Shown here: one piece after another, positions 36,364 to 45,376 of the stretch | How positions within the stretch are numbered: the stretch's first letter is position 1 | Layout of the letters: the number at the start of each line of letters is the position of its first letter | Assembly (NCBI RefSeq): GCF_029395675.1 | Contig: NZ_CP115184.1 | Span: forward strand, 3,224,001-3,288,000 | Direction: 5' to 3' | Source of the DNA: Janibacter cremeus | Lineage (GTDB): Bacteria; Actinomycetota; Actinomycetes; Actinomycetales; Dermatophilaceae | Length of the DNA stretch: 64,000 bases | Position numbers and translations under genes: made by a program | Notes under the pieces: model-generated | Database searches by the model: none | Seen by the model: the letters and a program-made list of their open reading frames with translations, nothing else | What the model was told of the DNA's origin: nothing

Positions 36364-36759
36364 ATGCCCCCCAAGACCCGCGCCACCAAGGTGCGTCGCA
36401 AGGTCAAGAAGAATGTGTCCGTGGGCCAGGCTCACATCAAGAGCACGTTCAACAACACCATCATCTCGATCACCGACCCCACCGGTGCCGTGATCTCCTG
36501 GGCCTCCGCGGGCCAGGTCGGCTTCAAGGGGTCGCGCAAGTCGACCCCGTACGCCGCCCAGATGGCCGCCGAGGCCGCTGCCCGTCGCGCCATGGAGCAC
36601 GGCATGAAGAAGGTCGACGTCTTCGTCAAGGGCCCCGGCTCCGGTCGTGAGACCGCGATCCGCTCCCTGACCGCCACCGGCCTCGAGGTCGGCGCGATCC
36701 AGGACGTCACGCCCAGCCCGCACAACGGTGTCCGCCCGCCCAAGCGCCGTCGCGTCTGA
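36364..36759 (+). CDS. rpsK: 30S ribosomal protein S11
   Basis: A 131-residue S11 of the platform. [50 protein letters not shown] and the end [18 protein letters not shown] are near-invariant in bacteria. The basic N-terminus [18 protein letters not shown] is ordinary for actinobacteria. rpsD follows after 29 bases. Confidence 0.98.
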   Translation: MPPKTRATKVRRKVKKNVSVGQAHIKSTFNNTIISITDPTGAVISWASAGQVGFKGSRKSTPYAAQMAAEAAARRAMEHGMKKVDVFVKGPGSGRETAIRSLTATGLEVGAIQDVTPSPHNGVRPPKRRRV

Positions 36760-36788
36760 GCAGCAGAGATACGGGAGACAGATAGAAC

Positions 36789-37397
36789 ATGGCTCGTTAC
36801 ACCGGCCCCATCACCAAGAAGTCCCGTCGGCTCAAGCTCGACCTCGTCGGCGGCGACAAGAACTTCGAGCTCCGTCCCTTCCCGCCCGGCCAGCACGGTC
36901 GCCGGCGGATCCAGGAGAAGGAGTACCTCACCCAGCTGCAGGAGAAGCAGAAGGCCCGCTTCACCTACGGCGTCATGGAGAAGCAGTTCCTCCGGTACTA
37001 CAAGGAGGCGGCCAACCGCCCCGGGCAGACCGGTCACAACCTGCTGACGATCCTCGAGACCCGTCTCGACAACGTCATCTACCGCGCCGGGCTCGCCCGC
37101 ACGCGTCGCCAGGCCCGCCAGCTGGTCACGCACGGCCACTTCGAGGTCAACGGCAAGCGCACCAACGTGCCCAGCCAGCGCGTCGAGCAGTACGACATCA
37201 TCACCGTGCGCAAGCAGTCGATCGAGGCCTTCCCGATCCAGGTCGCGCGCGAGACCTTCGGTGAGCGCCCGGTCCCGGCGTGGCTGCACGTCGTCCCGGG
37301 CAGCCTGAAGATCCTGGTGCACCAGAAGCCGACCCGCGAGCAGATCGACACGCCGCTCACGGAGCAGCTGATCGTCGAGCTGTACTCCAAGAACTAA
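36789..37397 (+). CDS. rpsD: 30S ribosomal protein S4 (zinc-free type)
   Basis: A 202-residue S4, a primary 16S rRNA binder. The N-terminal region MARYTGPITKKSRRLKLDL lacks the four-cysteine zinc cluster found in some S4 proteins, so this is the C-minus form. The S4 RNA-binding domain is LARTRRQARQLVTHGHFEVNGKRTNVPS (about residues 100-127). In E. coli S4 represses the alpha operon; any equivalent here would most likely act on the structured gap that follows. Confidence 0.97.
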   Translation: MARYTGPITKKSRRLKLDLVGGDKNFELRPFPPGQHGRRRIQEKEYLTQLQEKQKARFTYGVMEKQFLRYYKEAANRPGQTGHNLLTILETRLDNVIYRAGLARTRRQARQLVTHGHFEVNGKRTNVPSQRVEQYDIITVRKQSIEAFPIQVARETFGERPVPAWLHVVPGSLKILVHQKPTREQIDTPLTEQLIVELYSKN

Positions 37398-37400
37398 CGC

Positions 37401-37485
37401 TCAGGGGGACTCCGTCCCCCCGAGTGCCCCCCTGAAGCCCGCGTGGTTGCCCAGGTGCATTGCGCCCCCGGGTGGTCACGCGGGC
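37401..37485 (+). promoter_or_regulatory. Possible attenuator between rpsD and rpoA
   Basis: GGGGGAC (37404-37410) pairs with GTCCCCC (37414-37420), but the overlapping TCAGGGGG (37401-37408) can instead pair with CCCCCTGA (37428-37435), giving mutually exclusive hairpins. GCCCGCGTG (37437-37445) then pairs with CACGCGGGC (37477-37485). It is the third copy of the hairpin plus CCCGCGTGG module. An attenuation or processing role is inferred. Confidence 0.5.
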
Positions 37486-37596
37486 GAAGGGGGGAGCGGG
37501 TCAGCCGCGCGGACAGAGGCGCGGCGACCGCCGGAATCCAGACCGGCACCTTCACGAGGCGTCATATAGCGGTCGCCCGTGGGAAGGAAGAACACC

Positions 37597-38628
37597 GTGC
37601 TCATCGCACAGCGCCCGAACCTCAGCGAAGAGGTCCTCGCCGACAACCGTTCGCGGTTCGTCATCGAGCCCCTCGAGCCCGGCTTCGGCTACACCATCGG
37701 CAACTCCCTGCGTCGCACCCTGCTCTCGAGCATCCCGGGTGCCTCGCTGACCTCGATCCGGATCGACGGCGTGCTCCACGAGTTCTCCACCGTCCCCGGG
37801 GTCAAGGAGGACACCACCGAGATCATCCTCAACATCAAGTCCCTCGTCGTCTCCAGCGAGAACGACGAGCCGGTCGTGATGTACCTGCGCAAGTCGGGTG
37901 CCGGCGCGGTCACCGCCGCCGACATCAACCCGCCGGCCGGTGTCGAGGTCCACAACCCGGACCTGCACATCGCCACGCTCAACGACAAGGGCTCCCTCGA
38001 GATGGAGCTGACCGTCGAGCGCGGTCGCGGGTACGTCTCCGCCCAGCAGAACAAGTCCGCTGACCAGGAGATCGGCCGCATCCCGGTCGACTCCATCTAC
38101 TCGCCGGTGCTCGCCGTGACCTACAAGGTCGAGGCGACCCGTGTCGAGCAGCGCACCGACTTCGACAAGCTGGTCGTCGACGTCGAGACCAAGAACTCGA
38201 TGGCCCCCCGGGACGCGCTGGCCTCCGCCGGCAAGACCCTCGTCGAGCTCTTCGGCCTGGCCCGTGAGCTCAACGTCGAGGCCGAGGGCATCGACATGGG
38301 CCCGTCCCCGACCGACGCCGCGATCGCCGCCGACATGGCGCTGCCGATCGAGGACCTGGACCTGACGGTCCGCTCCTACAACTGCCTCAAGCGCGAGGGC
38401 ATCCACACCGTGGGTGAGCTCGTCGGTCGCAGCGAGGCGGACCTGCTCGACATCCGTAACTTCGGTGCGAAGTCGATCGACGAGGTCAAGGCGAAGCTGC
38501 ACGAGATGGGGCTGACGCTCAAGGACAGCCCTCCCGGGTTCGACCCGACGGCCGTCCCCGGCTACAACGACGAGTACGACGAGCCCGGTGACGAGGACGC
38601 CTCGTTCGCCGAGGACGAGCAGCTCTGA
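37597..38628 (+). CDS. rpoA: RNA polymerase alpha subunit
   Basis: The 343-residue alpha subunit, scaffold for polymerase assembly and contact point for activators. The N-terminal domain shows [24 protein letters not shown], and the C-terminal DNA-binding domain shows [46 protein letters not shown] (about residues 255-300). GTG 37597 ([13 protein letters not shown]) is chosen over GTG 37579 because the GGAAGGAAG ribosome site lies between them. The tail is acidic ([18 protein letters not shown]), as in other actinobacteria. Confidence 0.97.
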   Translation: MLIAQRPNLSEEVLADNRSRFVIEPLEPGFGYTIGNSLRRTLLSSIPGASLTSIRIDGVLHEFSTVPGVKEDTTEIILNIKSLVVSSENDEPVVMYLRKSGAGAVTAADINPPAGVEVHNPDLHIATLNDKGSLEMELTVERGRGYVSAQQNKSADQEIGRIPVDSIYSPVLAVTYKVEATRVEQRTDFDKLVVDVETKNSMAPRDALASAGKTLVELFGLARELNVEAEGIDMGPSPTDAAIAADMALPIEDLDLTVRSYNCLKREGIHTVGELVGRSEADLLDIRNFGAKSIDEVKAKLHEMGLTLKDSPPGFDPTAVPGYNDEYDEPGDEDASFAEDEQL

Positions 38629-38690
38629 CCCACCGTTATTCGTGACCTGACCGCCGTACGCGGTGAGGTCAGACCTCCAAGGAGAACACC

Positions 38691-39245
38691 ATGCCCACCC
38701 CGACCAAGGGTCCCCGTATCGGGGGCGGCCCGGCCCACGAGCGCCTCATCCTGGCGAATCTGGCCACGTCGCTCTTCGAGTTCGACCAGATCACGACGAC
38801 CCAGGCCAAGGCCAAGCGGCTGCGTCCGCTCGCCGAGCGCCTGATCACCTTCGCCAAGCGTGGCGACCTCGCCGCGCGCCGCAAGGTGATGACCGTCGTC
38901 AAGGACAAGGGCGTCGTCCACCGCCTCTTCGTCGAGATCGCGCCCGACGTGGCCGACCGGCCCGGCGGCTACACCCGCATCACCAAGATCGCCCCGCGCA
39001 AGGGCGACAACGCCCCGATGTGCGTCATCGAGCTCGTCCGCGAGCCGGTCAACGCCAAGCCGAAGCGCGCCGTCGTCGCCGAGGCGGAGGGTGCCACCAA
39101 GCGCTCCGCCAAGGACGAGGAGGCCGCCGCGGCCGAGGCCCCCGCCGAGGAGGCCACGACCGAGGAGACCACCACGGAGGCCACCGAGGCCCCGGCCGAG
39201 GAGACCGCCGAGGCCCCCGAGGCGGAGTCCGAGGACAAGGCCTGA
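38691..39245 (+). CDS. rplQ: 50S ribosomal protein L17 with acidic C-terminal tail
   Basis: A 184-residue L17. The core (about residues 1-120) is typical: [30 protein letters not shown] and [18 protein letters not shown]. The remaining 60 or so residues are an Ala/Glu/Thr-rich low-complexity tail ([17 protein letters not shown]) absent from E. coli L17. Tails of this kind are common in actinobacteria and their role is unknown. It ends the alpha operon before a repeat element and a terminator. Confidence 0.96.
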   Translation: MPTPTKGPRIGGGPAHERLILANLATSLFEFDQITTTQAKAKRLRPLAERLITFAKRGDLAARRKVMTVVKDKGVVHRLFVEIAPDVADRPGGYTRITKIAPRKGDNAPMCVIELVREPVNAKPKRAVVAEAEGATKRSAKDEEAAAAEAPAEEATTEETTTEATEAPAEETAEAPEAESEDKA

Positions 39246-39277
39246 CGGGACCTCACCCGCGCACGCCGCAGGCGATG

Positions 39278-39306
39278 TCCTGAGGCGCGACGCAGGAGCT
39301 CTCGAA
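39278..39306 (-). repeat. Dispersed palindromic repeat, copy 2 (inverted, diverged)
   Basis: TCCTGAGGCGCGACGCAGG followed by AGCTCTCGAAG is, in reverse complement, a diverged member of the TTCGAGGCTCG ... CACCTCAGG family. As at hup and rpsI it touches the terminator that follows. Confidence 0.55.
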
Positions 39307-39345
39307 GGGGCGCCGCTCACCCGCACGGGTGGGCGGCGCCCTTCG
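39303..39345 (+). terminator. Alpha operon (rplQ) terminator
   Basis: CGAAGGGGCGCCGCTCACCC (39303-39322) pairs with GGGTGGGCGGCGCCCTTCG (39327-39345) with one wobble and one bulge, and a 4-base loop. It lies 58 bases after the rplQ stop. Confidence 0.8.
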
Positions 39346-39450
39346 TCATGACCGGGAGACCCCGCGGTGACCAGCATGTCGTGGGATGACCGCGGCACGA
39401 CCCGGTCAGCCCCTGATTTCCCGGTCATGTCGAGCGGCCCCGGCCTCGCC

Positions 39451-39456
39451 TACGCT
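39451..39456 (+). promoter_or_regulatory. Candidate -10 for leaderless truA
   Basis: TACGCT ends 7 bases before the truA ATG with no visible ribosome site, the arrangement expected of a leaderless transcript. The -35 is not clear. The same layout occurs at ispH. Confidence 0.35.
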
Positions 39457-39463
39457 GACCCGC

Positions 39464-40294
39464 ATGCGGCTGCGACTCGACCTCGCCTACGACGGCACCG
39501 ACTTCCACGGGTGGGCCGCGCAGCCGGGGTTGCGGACGGTCGAGGGCGAGCTGACGGCCGGCCTGACGAGGATCATGCGCCCGCCGGACCCGGTGCGGGT
39601 CACGGTGGCGGGGCGCACGGACGCGGGCGTGCACGCCCTGGGGCAGGTCGTCCACCTCGACGTCGACCCGAGCGACCTCGAGCGCGTCCGTGGGCACTCC
39701 GACCGGCCGCTGCTGGCGACCCTCGTCACGCGACTGCGTGGCGTCCTGCCTGGTGACGTCGTCGTGCGCTCCGCCTTCGAGGCGCCCGAGGGCTTCGACG
39801 CACGCTTCTCCGCCACGAGCCGGCGCTACCGCTACCTCCTCTGCGACGACCCGACGCGGCTGGACCCCCTCCGCCGCCGGGAGGTGGTCCCGCTGCGCAC
39901 GCCGCTGGACGTGGACGCTATGAACGCCGCCGCCACGCGGCTGCTGGGGTTGCGCAACTTCGCGGCGTTCTGCAAGAAGCGCGAGGGCGCGAGCACCACC
40001 CGCACGCTGCTGCGCTACGACTGGCAGCGCCGCGAGGACGGCCTGCTCGAGGCGACGGTTCTCGCCGACGCCTTCTGCCACTCGATGGTGCGGGCGCTCA
40101 TCGGGGCGCTCGTGCCGGTCGGGACGGGGGAGCAGGGCCCGCAGTGGCCCGAGCAGGTACTCACCGCCGGGGTGCGCGACCCGCGGGTGAAGGTCATGCC
40201 CGCGCACGGCCTCACGCTCGTCGAGGTGGCCTACCCACCCGCGGAGCAGCTCGCCGAGCGCGCGCACGAGGCCCGGGCCCGCCGGGAGGAGTGA
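39464..40294 (+). CDS. truA: tRNA pseudouridine(38-40) synthase
   Basis: A 276-residue enzyme that isomerises uridines 38-40 of the tRNA anticodon arm. The catalytic aspartate is D53 in VAGRTDAGVHALGQVVHLD. Other family parts are RLDLAYDGTDFHGWAAQPGLRTVEGEL at the start, FSATSRRYRYLLCDDPTRLDPL, and ADAFCHSMVRALIGALVPVGTG. ATG 39464 is chosen because an upstream in-frame start adds 26 unrelated residues. It follows the alpha operon, the normal actinobacterial place, but after a terminator and probably with its own promoter. Confidence 0.95.
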   Translation: MRLRLDLAYDGTDFHGWAAQPGLRTVEGELTAGLTRIMRPPDPVRVTVAGRTDAGVHALGQVVHLDVDPSDLERVRGHSDRPLLATLVTRLRGVLPGDVVVRSAFEAPEGFDARFSATSRRYRYLLCDDPTRLDPLRRREVVPLRTPLDVDAMNAAATRLLGLRNFAAFCKKREGASTTRTLLRYDWQRREDGLLEATVLADAFCHSMVRALIGALVPVGTGEQGPQWPEQVLTAGVRDPRVKVMPAHGLTLVEVAYPPAEQLAERAHEARARREE

Positions 40295-40326
40295 CCCGCG
40301 CTCAGCTGCGCAAGCCGTCCGGGAGG

Positions 40327-40920
40327 TCAGCTGCGACGGGGGAGCGGCGTCAGGCCGACCACCGCCGTGACCCGCCGGGCGCCGGGGGTGCCGGCGCCGC
40401 GGCGCCGGTAGCGGTCCAGGACGGCACCGAGCTCCGCGCGCAGTGCCGCCAGCTGGGTCTCGTCCACGAGGACCTCGCGCTCGTCCAGGCCGCACTCCTC
40501 CTGCCAGACCATGGGCCACGAGACCTGCGCGTCGATCCACCCGTGGAGACGGTGGGCGTGGTGGTCGACGTGGTCGTGGGCGAGCCAGAGGGCGTCGGCG
40601 AGCTCGTCCGCGTCGGAGATGGTGCTCACGGCGACCGAGGTGTCGACACCCTCCTCGTCCACGTCCTCCGCGACGGCCCACACGCGTGAGCGACCGTCGC
40701 CCAGGCCGGTGTCGACGAGCAGGCCGGCGTCCGCGAGCACCCGGGAGTGGTAGCTCGTCGCGCCGGTGTTGCTCCCCAGGGCGCGGGCGAGGTCGGCGGC
40801 GGTCGTCCCGCCGTGCAGACGCAGGTGCGCGAGGATGCGGGAGCGAAGGGGGTGGGCCAGCAGCCGCCACGTGGCCGGCGTCGAGGAGGCGGGGGGGCCC
40901 GGACCGTCACGATCAGCCAT
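40327..40920 (-). CDS. ArsR-type winged-helix transcriptional regulator
   Basis: A 197-residue regulator. The DNA-binding domain spans residues about 14-75: TPATWRLLAHPLRSRILAHLRLHGGTTAADLARALGSNTGATSYHSRVLADAGLLVDTG. The C-terminal half (EDVDEEGVDTSVAVSTISDADELADALW ... EREVLVDETQLAALRAELGAVLDRY) is of unknown function and lacks the metal-binding cysteines of classical ArsR. ATG 40920 is chosen; no ribosome site precedes it and it may be leaderless. A perfect palindrome lies 9 bases upstream, so autoregulation is likely. No transporter or other obvious target is adjacent. Confidence 0.85.
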   Translation of the reverse strand: MADRDGPGPPASSTPATWRLLAHPLRSRILAHLRLHGGTTAADLARALGSNTGATSYHSRVLADAGLLVDTGLGDGRSRVWAVAEDVDEEGVDTSVAVSTISDADELADALWLAHDHVDHHAHRLHGWIDAQVSWPMVWQEECGLDEREVLVDETQLAALRAELGAVLDRYRRRGAGTPGARRVTAVVGLTPLPRRS

Positions 40921-40929
40921 GCGCCGATG

Positions 40930-40950
40930 ATTGCACAACTATTGTGCAAT
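40930..40950 (-). promoter_or_regulatory. Palindromic operator of the ArsR-type regulator
   Basis: ATTGCACAA (40930-40938), spacer CTA and TTGTGCAAT (40942-40950) form a perfect 9-bp inverted repeat beginning 9 bases upstream of the regulator ATG. On the minus strand TGCAAT (40935-40930) could serve as -10, with TTCACC (40960-40955) as -35, so bound repressor would block transcription directly. It is AT-rich against a very GC-rich background. Confidence 0.7.
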
Positions 40951-41031
40951 CCTCGGTGAAGGGCACGTCCGACCATGCCGTCGGCACGCGAGAAGCCCAT
41001 GGAATCAGGGGTTTCCCGGCCGTTTGCGCGA

Positions 41032-41061
41032 TTTCGGGCCGCGTGTGCCGGTCCGTAGAAT
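41032..41061 (+). promoter_or_regulatory. Candidate rplM promoter
   Basis: TAGAAT (41056-41061) is a strong -10 about 100 bases before rplM; the -35 (TTTCGG, 41032-41037, 18-base spacer) is weak. Confidence 0.45.
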
Positions 41062-41163
41062 GGTGTGCAGCGATGCCCCGCCCACCACGTGGCCGGGGGC
41101 GTCACCCCCTTCGCCTTGCGGAGAGGGGCCGGAAGCACCAGACGAGAGCAGAAGGCATCACTC

Positions 41164-41607
41164 ATGCGCACGTACTCCCCCAAGGGTGGTGAGATCACCC
41201 GTCAGTGGCACATCATCGACGCCACCGACGTCGTGCTCGGCCGCCTCGCGAGCCAGACCGCCACGCTGCTGCGCGGCAAGCACAAGACGACCTTCGCCCC
41301 CCACATGGACATGGGCGACTTCGTCATCATCATCAACGCGGACAAGATCGCGCTGACCGGCGCGAAGGCCGAGCAGAAGCGCGCCTACCGCCACTCGGGC
41401 CACCCGGGCGGTCTGTCCTCGATGAACTACACCGAGATGCTCGAGAAGCACCCGACCCGGGCGGTCGAGAAGGCCGTCCGCGGCATGCTCCCCCGCAACA
41501 GCCTGGGCCGTGAGCAGCTGGGCAAGCTCAAGGTGTACGCCGGTGCCGAGCACCCGCACGCCGCCCAGCAGCCGACCCCCTACACGATCTCGCAGGTCGC
41601 GCAGTAA
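41164..41607 (+). CDS. rplM: 50S ribosomal protein L13
   Basis: The 147-residue L13, an early 50S assembly protein. [37 protein letters not shown]-like [23 protein letters not shown], and [14 protein letters not shown] [24 protein letters not shown] are diagnostic. ATG 41164 is preferred to a start 33 codons upstream because of canonical length. The rpsI gene follows after 32 bases. Confidence 0.97.
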   Translation: MRTYSPKGGEITRQWHIIDATDVVLGRLASQTATLLRGKHKTTFAPHMDMGDFVIIINADKIALTGAKAEQKRAYRHSGHPGGLSSMNYTEMLEKHPTRAVEKAVRGMLPRNSLGREQLGKLKVYAGAEHPHAAQQPTPYTISQVAQ

Positions 41608-41639
41608 GCGCTGCCGAGAAGGAATCAGAGGCTTATACC

Positions 41640-42155
41640 GTGGCTGACACCACCGAAAACACAAACCCAGAGGTGCTCGAGGGCGACGAGCCCGAGCTGA
41701 GCTCCTACACCTCCGAGTCCGAGGGCCCGGTCGGCGCGGCCGAGCCCGTCGCTCGCCCCTCCGCCTCCGCGCCCGGCGCCGGCACCGGACGCCGCAAGCA
41801 GGCCATCGCCCGCGTGCGGATCGTCCCCGGCACGGGTGAGTGGAAGGTCAACGGGCGTCCGCTCGAGGAGTACTTCCCGAACAAGGTCCACCAGCAGATC
41901 GTCAACGAGCCGCTCGTCGCGCTCGAGCTCGACGGCGCCTACGACGTGCTCGTGCGCGTCCACGGCGGTGGCCCCTCCGGCCAGGCCGGTGCCGTCCGTC
42001 TCGGTGTCGCGCGTTCGCTCAACGGGGTCGACCCCGAGCTGAACCGCCCGACCCTGAAGAAGGCCGGTTACCTCACCCGGGACGCCCGCGTCCCGGAGCG
42101 CAAGAAGGCCGGTCTCAAGAAGGCCCGCAAGGCGCCCCAGTACAGCAAGCGCTGA
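41640..42155 (+). CDS. rpsI: 30S ribosomal protein S9 with N-terminal extension
   Basis: A 171-residue S9 whose C-terminal SKR reaches the P-site tRNA. The core starts near residue 50 ([30 protein letters not shown]). It ends [22 protein letters not shown] in the usual way. Residues 1-45 are an acidic, Ser/Glu/Pro-rich extension ([20 protein letters not shown]), typical of actinobacteria. The start is GTG 41640, after the GAGAAGGAAT site. It forms a two-gene operon with rplM. Confidence 0.97.
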   Translation: MADTTENTNPEVLEGDEPELSSYTSESEGPVGAAEPVARPSASAPGAGTGRRKQAIARVRIVPGTGEWKVNGRPLEEYFPNKVHQQIVNEPLVALELDGAYDVLVRVHGGGPSGQAGAVRLGVARSLNGVDPELNRPTLKKAGYLTRDARVPERKKAGLKKARKAPQYSKR

Positions 42156-42159
42156 TCGG

Positions 42160-42196
42160 TTCCTGAGGGGCGAGGCCGTTCGCGGCCGAGCCTCGA
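42160..42196 (-). repeat. Dispersed palindromic repeat, copy 3 (inverted)
   Basis: TTCCTGAGGGGCGAGGCCG ... CGGCCGAGCCTCGAGG is, in reverse complement, a clear member of the family, with inner hairpin GGCCG-TTCG-CGGCC. It starts four bases after the rpsI stop and precedes the terminator at 42219. Confidence 0.65.
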
Positions 42197-42218
42197 GGGG
42201 CTGCAGCCCGGTGCGTTG

Positions 42219-42250
42219 GGCGGTTCCCACCTGGTGGGGACCGCCCTTCG
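42219..42250 (+). terminator. rpsI terminator
   Basis: GGCGGTTCCCACC (42219-42231), a one-base centre and GGTGGGGACCGCC (42233-42245) form a long stem with one wobble pair, followed by CTTCG. The actual loop is probably larger because the arms nearly touch. Confidence 0.7.
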
Positions 42251-42326
42251 TCGTCCTGGGGTGCGGCGGAGCGGGTCCCACGTCCCGCGTGGGCGCCGCG
42301 ACGGGGCGTCCGCGCGGGCGGCCGCC

Positions 42327-43478
42327 TCAGCCCGCGTCCGCGGCGATCGGCAGCGGCCGCCCGGCGCGCATCTCGGCAACGAGCGAGCGGGTCACCTCCA
42401 CGAGGTCCCCCCGGTGCTCGGCCGCGACGGCGAGCTGGCGCTGGTAGCTCGCGCCGACGCGCATGATGTGCTCCACCTCGGCGAGCTCGGCCTCGCAGCC
42501 CAGGCGGCGGGCGACCGGGGTGAGGCGCTCGAGGAGGTCGTGCAGCTCGTCGGTGACGAGCCGCTCCCGGTTGCGGGAGTCGAGGATGATGATCGCGTCC
42601 ATGCCGTAGCGCGCGGTGCGCCACTTGTTCTCCTGCACGTGCCACGGCGGGAGGGAGGGGACCGTCCCGCCGTCGGTGAGCCGGTCGTCCAGGTGGACGA
42701 GCAGGCACTGCGTCAGGGCGGTCAGCGCGGCGATCTCGACGAGCGTGGGGACGCCGTCGCACACCCGGACCTCGAGCGTGCCCAGGTGCGGGGACGGTCG
42801 CAGGTCCCAGCGCACCTCCTTCAGCTCGTCGATGACGCCGGTGACAAGCAGATCGTCGATGTAGCCCTCGTACTCGTGCCAGTGCTCGAACTGGAAGGGC
42901 AGCCCGGCCGTCGGCAGCTGCTGGAAGAGCAGCGCCCGGTTGCTCGCGTAGTCGGTCGGCACGCCACCCCACCAGGGGGAGGAGGCCGACAGCGCCTGCA
43001 GGTGCGGGGCGTAGGTGAGCATGCCGGCGAGCAGGGGCAGCACCTTGTCCCGGTGGGTGACCCCGATGTGGGTGTGCACGCCGTAGATGAGCATCTGCCG
43101 ACCCCACCAGCGGGTCCGGTCGATGAGGGTCGCGTAGCGGGCTCCCTCGCTGACCTGCTGGCTCTCCCAACGGGCGAAGGGGTGGGTGCCGGCCGACAGC
43201 AGCTCCAGGCCGAGCTCGTCGGTGACGCCGCGGAGACGATCCAGGCTCGCCGTGAGGTCGGCGACGACCTCGGGGACGCTCTGGCACACGTCGGTGACCA
43301 GCTCGACGGTGTTGGTGAGCAGCTCGCGGTGCACGCGTGGGGTCACCCCACCATCGGCGATGAGCGACTCCACGACGTCCTCGGCCAGCGGCACGAGGTC
43401 GAGCGTCTCCCGGTCGAGCAGCGCGATCTCCCACTCGACGCCGAGCGTGGGACCAGCGGATGGCGTGAACTCGATCAT
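42327..43478 (-). CDS. YbdK-type carboxylate-amine ligase (glutamate-cysteine ligase 2 family)
   Basis: A 383-residue ATP-dependent ligase of the GCS2 family, which joins a carboxylate (often glutamate) to an amine such as cysteine. The family is marked by [20 protein letters not shown] (residues about 10-29), [31 protein letters not shown] (about 153-164), [23 protein letters not shown] and [13 protein letters not shown]. The E. coli homologue has weak glutamate-cysteine ligase activity; the actual substrate here is unknown. ATG 43478 is chosen over an upstream in-frame start. The gene is divergent from glmM. Confidence 0.88.
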   Translation of the reverse strand: MIEFTPSAGPTLGVEWEIALLDRETLDLVPLAEDVVESLIADGGVTPRVHRELLTNTVELVTDVCQSVPEVVADLTASLDRLRGVTDELGLELLSAGTHPFARWESQQVSEGARYATLIDRTRWWGRQMLIYGVHTHIGVTHRDKVLPLLAGMLTYAPHLQALSASSPWWGGVPTDYASNRALLFQQLPTAGLPFQFEHWHEYEGYIDDLLVTGVIDELKEVRWDLRPSPHLGTLEVRVCDGVPTLVEIAALTALTQCLLVHLDDRLTDGGTVPSLPPWHVQENKWRTARYGMDAIIILDSRNRERLVTDELHDLLERLTPVARRLGCEAELAEVEHIMRVGASYQRQLAVAAEHRGDLVEVTRSLVAEMRAGRPLPIAADAG

Positions 43479-43510
43479 CTGGGCCTCTCGACGCCGCGAC
43501 CTACCGGTGG

Positions 43511-43534
43511 TCAAGCCTACCGGCCGGGTATCGT
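43511..43534 (+). promoter_or_regulatory. Candidate glmM promoter
   Basis: TATCGT at 43529-43534 lies in the same GGTATCGT context as the rpsL and secY promoters, about 60 bases before glmM; the -35 is not recognisable. Confidence 0.35.
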
Positions 43535-43594
43535 GACGAAGCCTGTCCACTGAGTTCGATCCCGGACCGGTTCCCCACGGAAGGTTGCACGACC

Positions 43595-44944
43595 ATGCCC
43601 CGACTCTTCGGCACCGACGGTGTGCGCGGGCTCGCCAACGGCGAGACCATCACAGCCGACTTCGCGCTCCGCCTCGCCCAGGCCGCTGCCCGCGTCCTGC
43701 GCGACCCGCAGGGCACGGAGGGCAGGCGCCCCGTCGCCGTCGTCGGGCGGGACCCGCGCGCCTCGGGAGAGTTCCTCTCCGCAGCCGTCGTGGCGGGCCT
43801 GGCCAGCAGCGGCATCGACGTCCTCGACGCCGGCGTCGTGCCGACGCCCGCACTGGCCTTCCTCACCTCCGAGGTGCACGCGGACTTCGGGGTCATGCTC
43901 TCGGCCTCCCACAACGCGATGCCCGACAACGGCATCAAGTTCTTCGCCGTCGGGGGCCACAAGCTCCCGGACGCGGTCGAGGACGCCATCCAGGCAGCCA
44001 TGGACGACGAGCCGGACCGCCCGACGGGCATCGACGTGGGGCGGGTCACCTTCATGGACGACGCCGGCGCCCGCTACGTGCGCCACCTCCTGGACGCCGT
44101 CGAGCCGAACCTCAGGGGCCTGACGATCGTCCTCGACGCCGCGCACGGCGCCGCGAGCCAGGTCTCGCCCGAGGTCTTCCGGCTGGCCGGAGCCGAGGTG
44201 CACGCCATCGGGGCCCGCCCCGACGGGCTCAACATCAACGACGGCTGCGGCTCGACCCACCTCGAGAGCCTGCAGGCCGCCGTCGTCGAGCACGGCGCGC
44301 ACCTGGGCATCGCCCATGACGGCGACGCCGACCGGTGCCTGGCCGTCGACGCGAGCGGGGAGCCGATCGACGGGGACCAGATCATGGCGATCCTCGCGCT
44401 CGCGCTGAAGGAGAAGGGCGAGCTCGCCGAGAACACCCTGGTCGCGACCGTCATGAGCAACCTCGGGCTGCTGCGGGCCATGGAGTCCGCCGGCATCGAG
44501 GTCAAGCAGACCGGGGTGGGGGACCGATACGTCCTCGAGGAGATGCGTCGGGGTGGCTACTCCCTCGGTGGAGAGCAGTCCGGCCACCTCATCATGCTCG
44601 AGCACGCGACCACGGGCGACGGCGTCCTCACCGGCCTGATGCTCGCGGCGCGGGTCGCCGAGACCGGTCAGTCGCTCGCGCAGCTGGCCGCTGCCATGAC
44701 CCGCATGCCGCAGGTCCTGATCAACGTCAAGGACGTCGACAAGGACCGCGTGGACGGCGACGAGGGCGTGCGCTCGGCCGTCGCCGACGAGGAGTCCTCC
44801 TTGGGAATGGAGGGACGGGTCCTGCTGCGCAAGTCCGGCACCGAGCCGGTCGTGCGGGTCATGGTCGAGGCCGCGACGGAGGAACGCGCCCGGACCACGG
44901 CCGACCGCCTCTCCGGGGTGGTCAAGGAGCGTCTGTCCCTCTGA
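43595..44944 (+). CDS. glmM: Phosphoglucosamine mutase
   Basis: A 449-residue enzyme that converts glucosamine-6-phosphate to glucosamine-1-phosphate for UDP-GlcNAc and peptidoglycan synthesis. The phosphorylated serine is S105 in [17 protein letters not shown], the metal-binding loop is DGDADRC (in [12 protein letters not shown]), the sugar-binding loop is GGEQSGHLI, and the phosphate-binding loop is [15 protein letters not shown] near the C-terminus. ATG 43595 follows GGAAGG and gives [15 protein letters not shown]. The rplM-rpsI-glmM order is conserved in actinobacteria; here the YbdK gene is inserted on the other strand. Confidence 0.97.
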   Translation: MPRLFGTDGVRGLANGETITADFALRLAQAAARVLRDPQGTEGRRPVAVVGRDPRASGEFLSAAVVAGLASSGIDVLDAGVVPTPALAFLTSEVHADFGVMLSASHNAMPDNGIKFFAVGGHKLPDAVEDAIQAAMDDEPDRPTGIDVGRVTFMDDAGARYVRHLLDAVEPNLRGLTIVLDAAHGAASQVSPEVFRLAGAEVHAIGARPDGLNINDGCGSTHLESLQAAVVEHGAHLGIAHDGDADRCLAVDASGEPIDGDQIMAILALALKEKGELAENTLVATVMSNLGLLRAMESAGIEVKQTGVGDRYVLEEMRRGGYSLGGEQSGHLIMLEHATTGDGVLTGLMLAARVAETGQSLAQLAAAMTRMPQVLINVKDVDKDRVDGDEGVRSAVADEESSLGMEGRVLLRKSGTEPVVRVMVEAATEERARTTADRLSGVVKERLSL

Positions 44945-44953
44945 CGGGGGCCG

Positions 44954-45009
44954 GGCGGGGGCTGCGCCCCAGCCGGACACCGGCGGGGGCCGCGCCCCAG
45001 CCGGACACC
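44954..45009 (+). repeat. Tandem 28-base repeat after glmM
   Basis: A 28-base unit starting GGCGGGGGC and ending AGCCGGACACC occurs twice in direct succession (44954-44981 and 44982-45009) with one difference. Each unit contains a GGGGGC/GCCCC-type hairpin, so the pair is probably a tandem terminator between convergent genes. Confidence 0.6.
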
Positions 45010-45022
45010 GCGGGCCCGCGGG

Positions 45023-45376
45023 TCAGACCGCCGGTACGTCGAAGTAGGAGTGCCGGGTGAGTGCGCGGCCGTGCCCGTCGAGGACGAAGAAGTCGCAGAA
45101 TCCGACGCGCGCGGCGCTGCCGTCCTTGAGCGTGCCCTCGAAACGGCCCCGCACCGCGACCTGGTCGCCGTCGACGAGCAGTGCATCGAGCACGTGCCGC
45201 CCGTCGGCGATGACGCGCTCGCCTCCGTAGAAGGCGGCGAGTGACTCCCGGCCGACCATCGGGGCGTACCCGGGCCGGTGGTAGACCGCATCGTCGGTGA
45301 AGCAGTCGAGCACCCCCTCGACGTCTCCGGCGTCCACGCGCTCGTAGTACCGACGCACCGCGTCCGCCCCGCTCAC
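45023..45376 (-). CDS. SnoaL/NTF2-like fold protein
   Basis: A 117-residue small protein of the NTF2-like (SnoaL) superfamily: DAVRRYYERVDAGDVEGVLDCFTDDAVYHRPGYAPMVGRESLAAFYGGE at residues 5-53, then a beta-rich half with VAVRGRFEGTLKDGSAARVGFCDFFVLDGHGRALTRHSYFDVP. Members are isomerases, hydrolases or binding proteins, so function cannot be assigned. Its start overlaps the end of the upstream amino-acid dehydrogenase gene by four bases, suggesting co-expression. Confidence 0.8.
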   Translation of the reverse strand: MSGADAVRRYYERVDAGDVEGVLDCFTDDAVYHRPGYAPMVGRESLAAFYGGERVIADGRHVLDALLVDGDQVAVRGRFEGTLKDGSAARVGFCDFFVLDGHGRALTRHSYFDVPAV

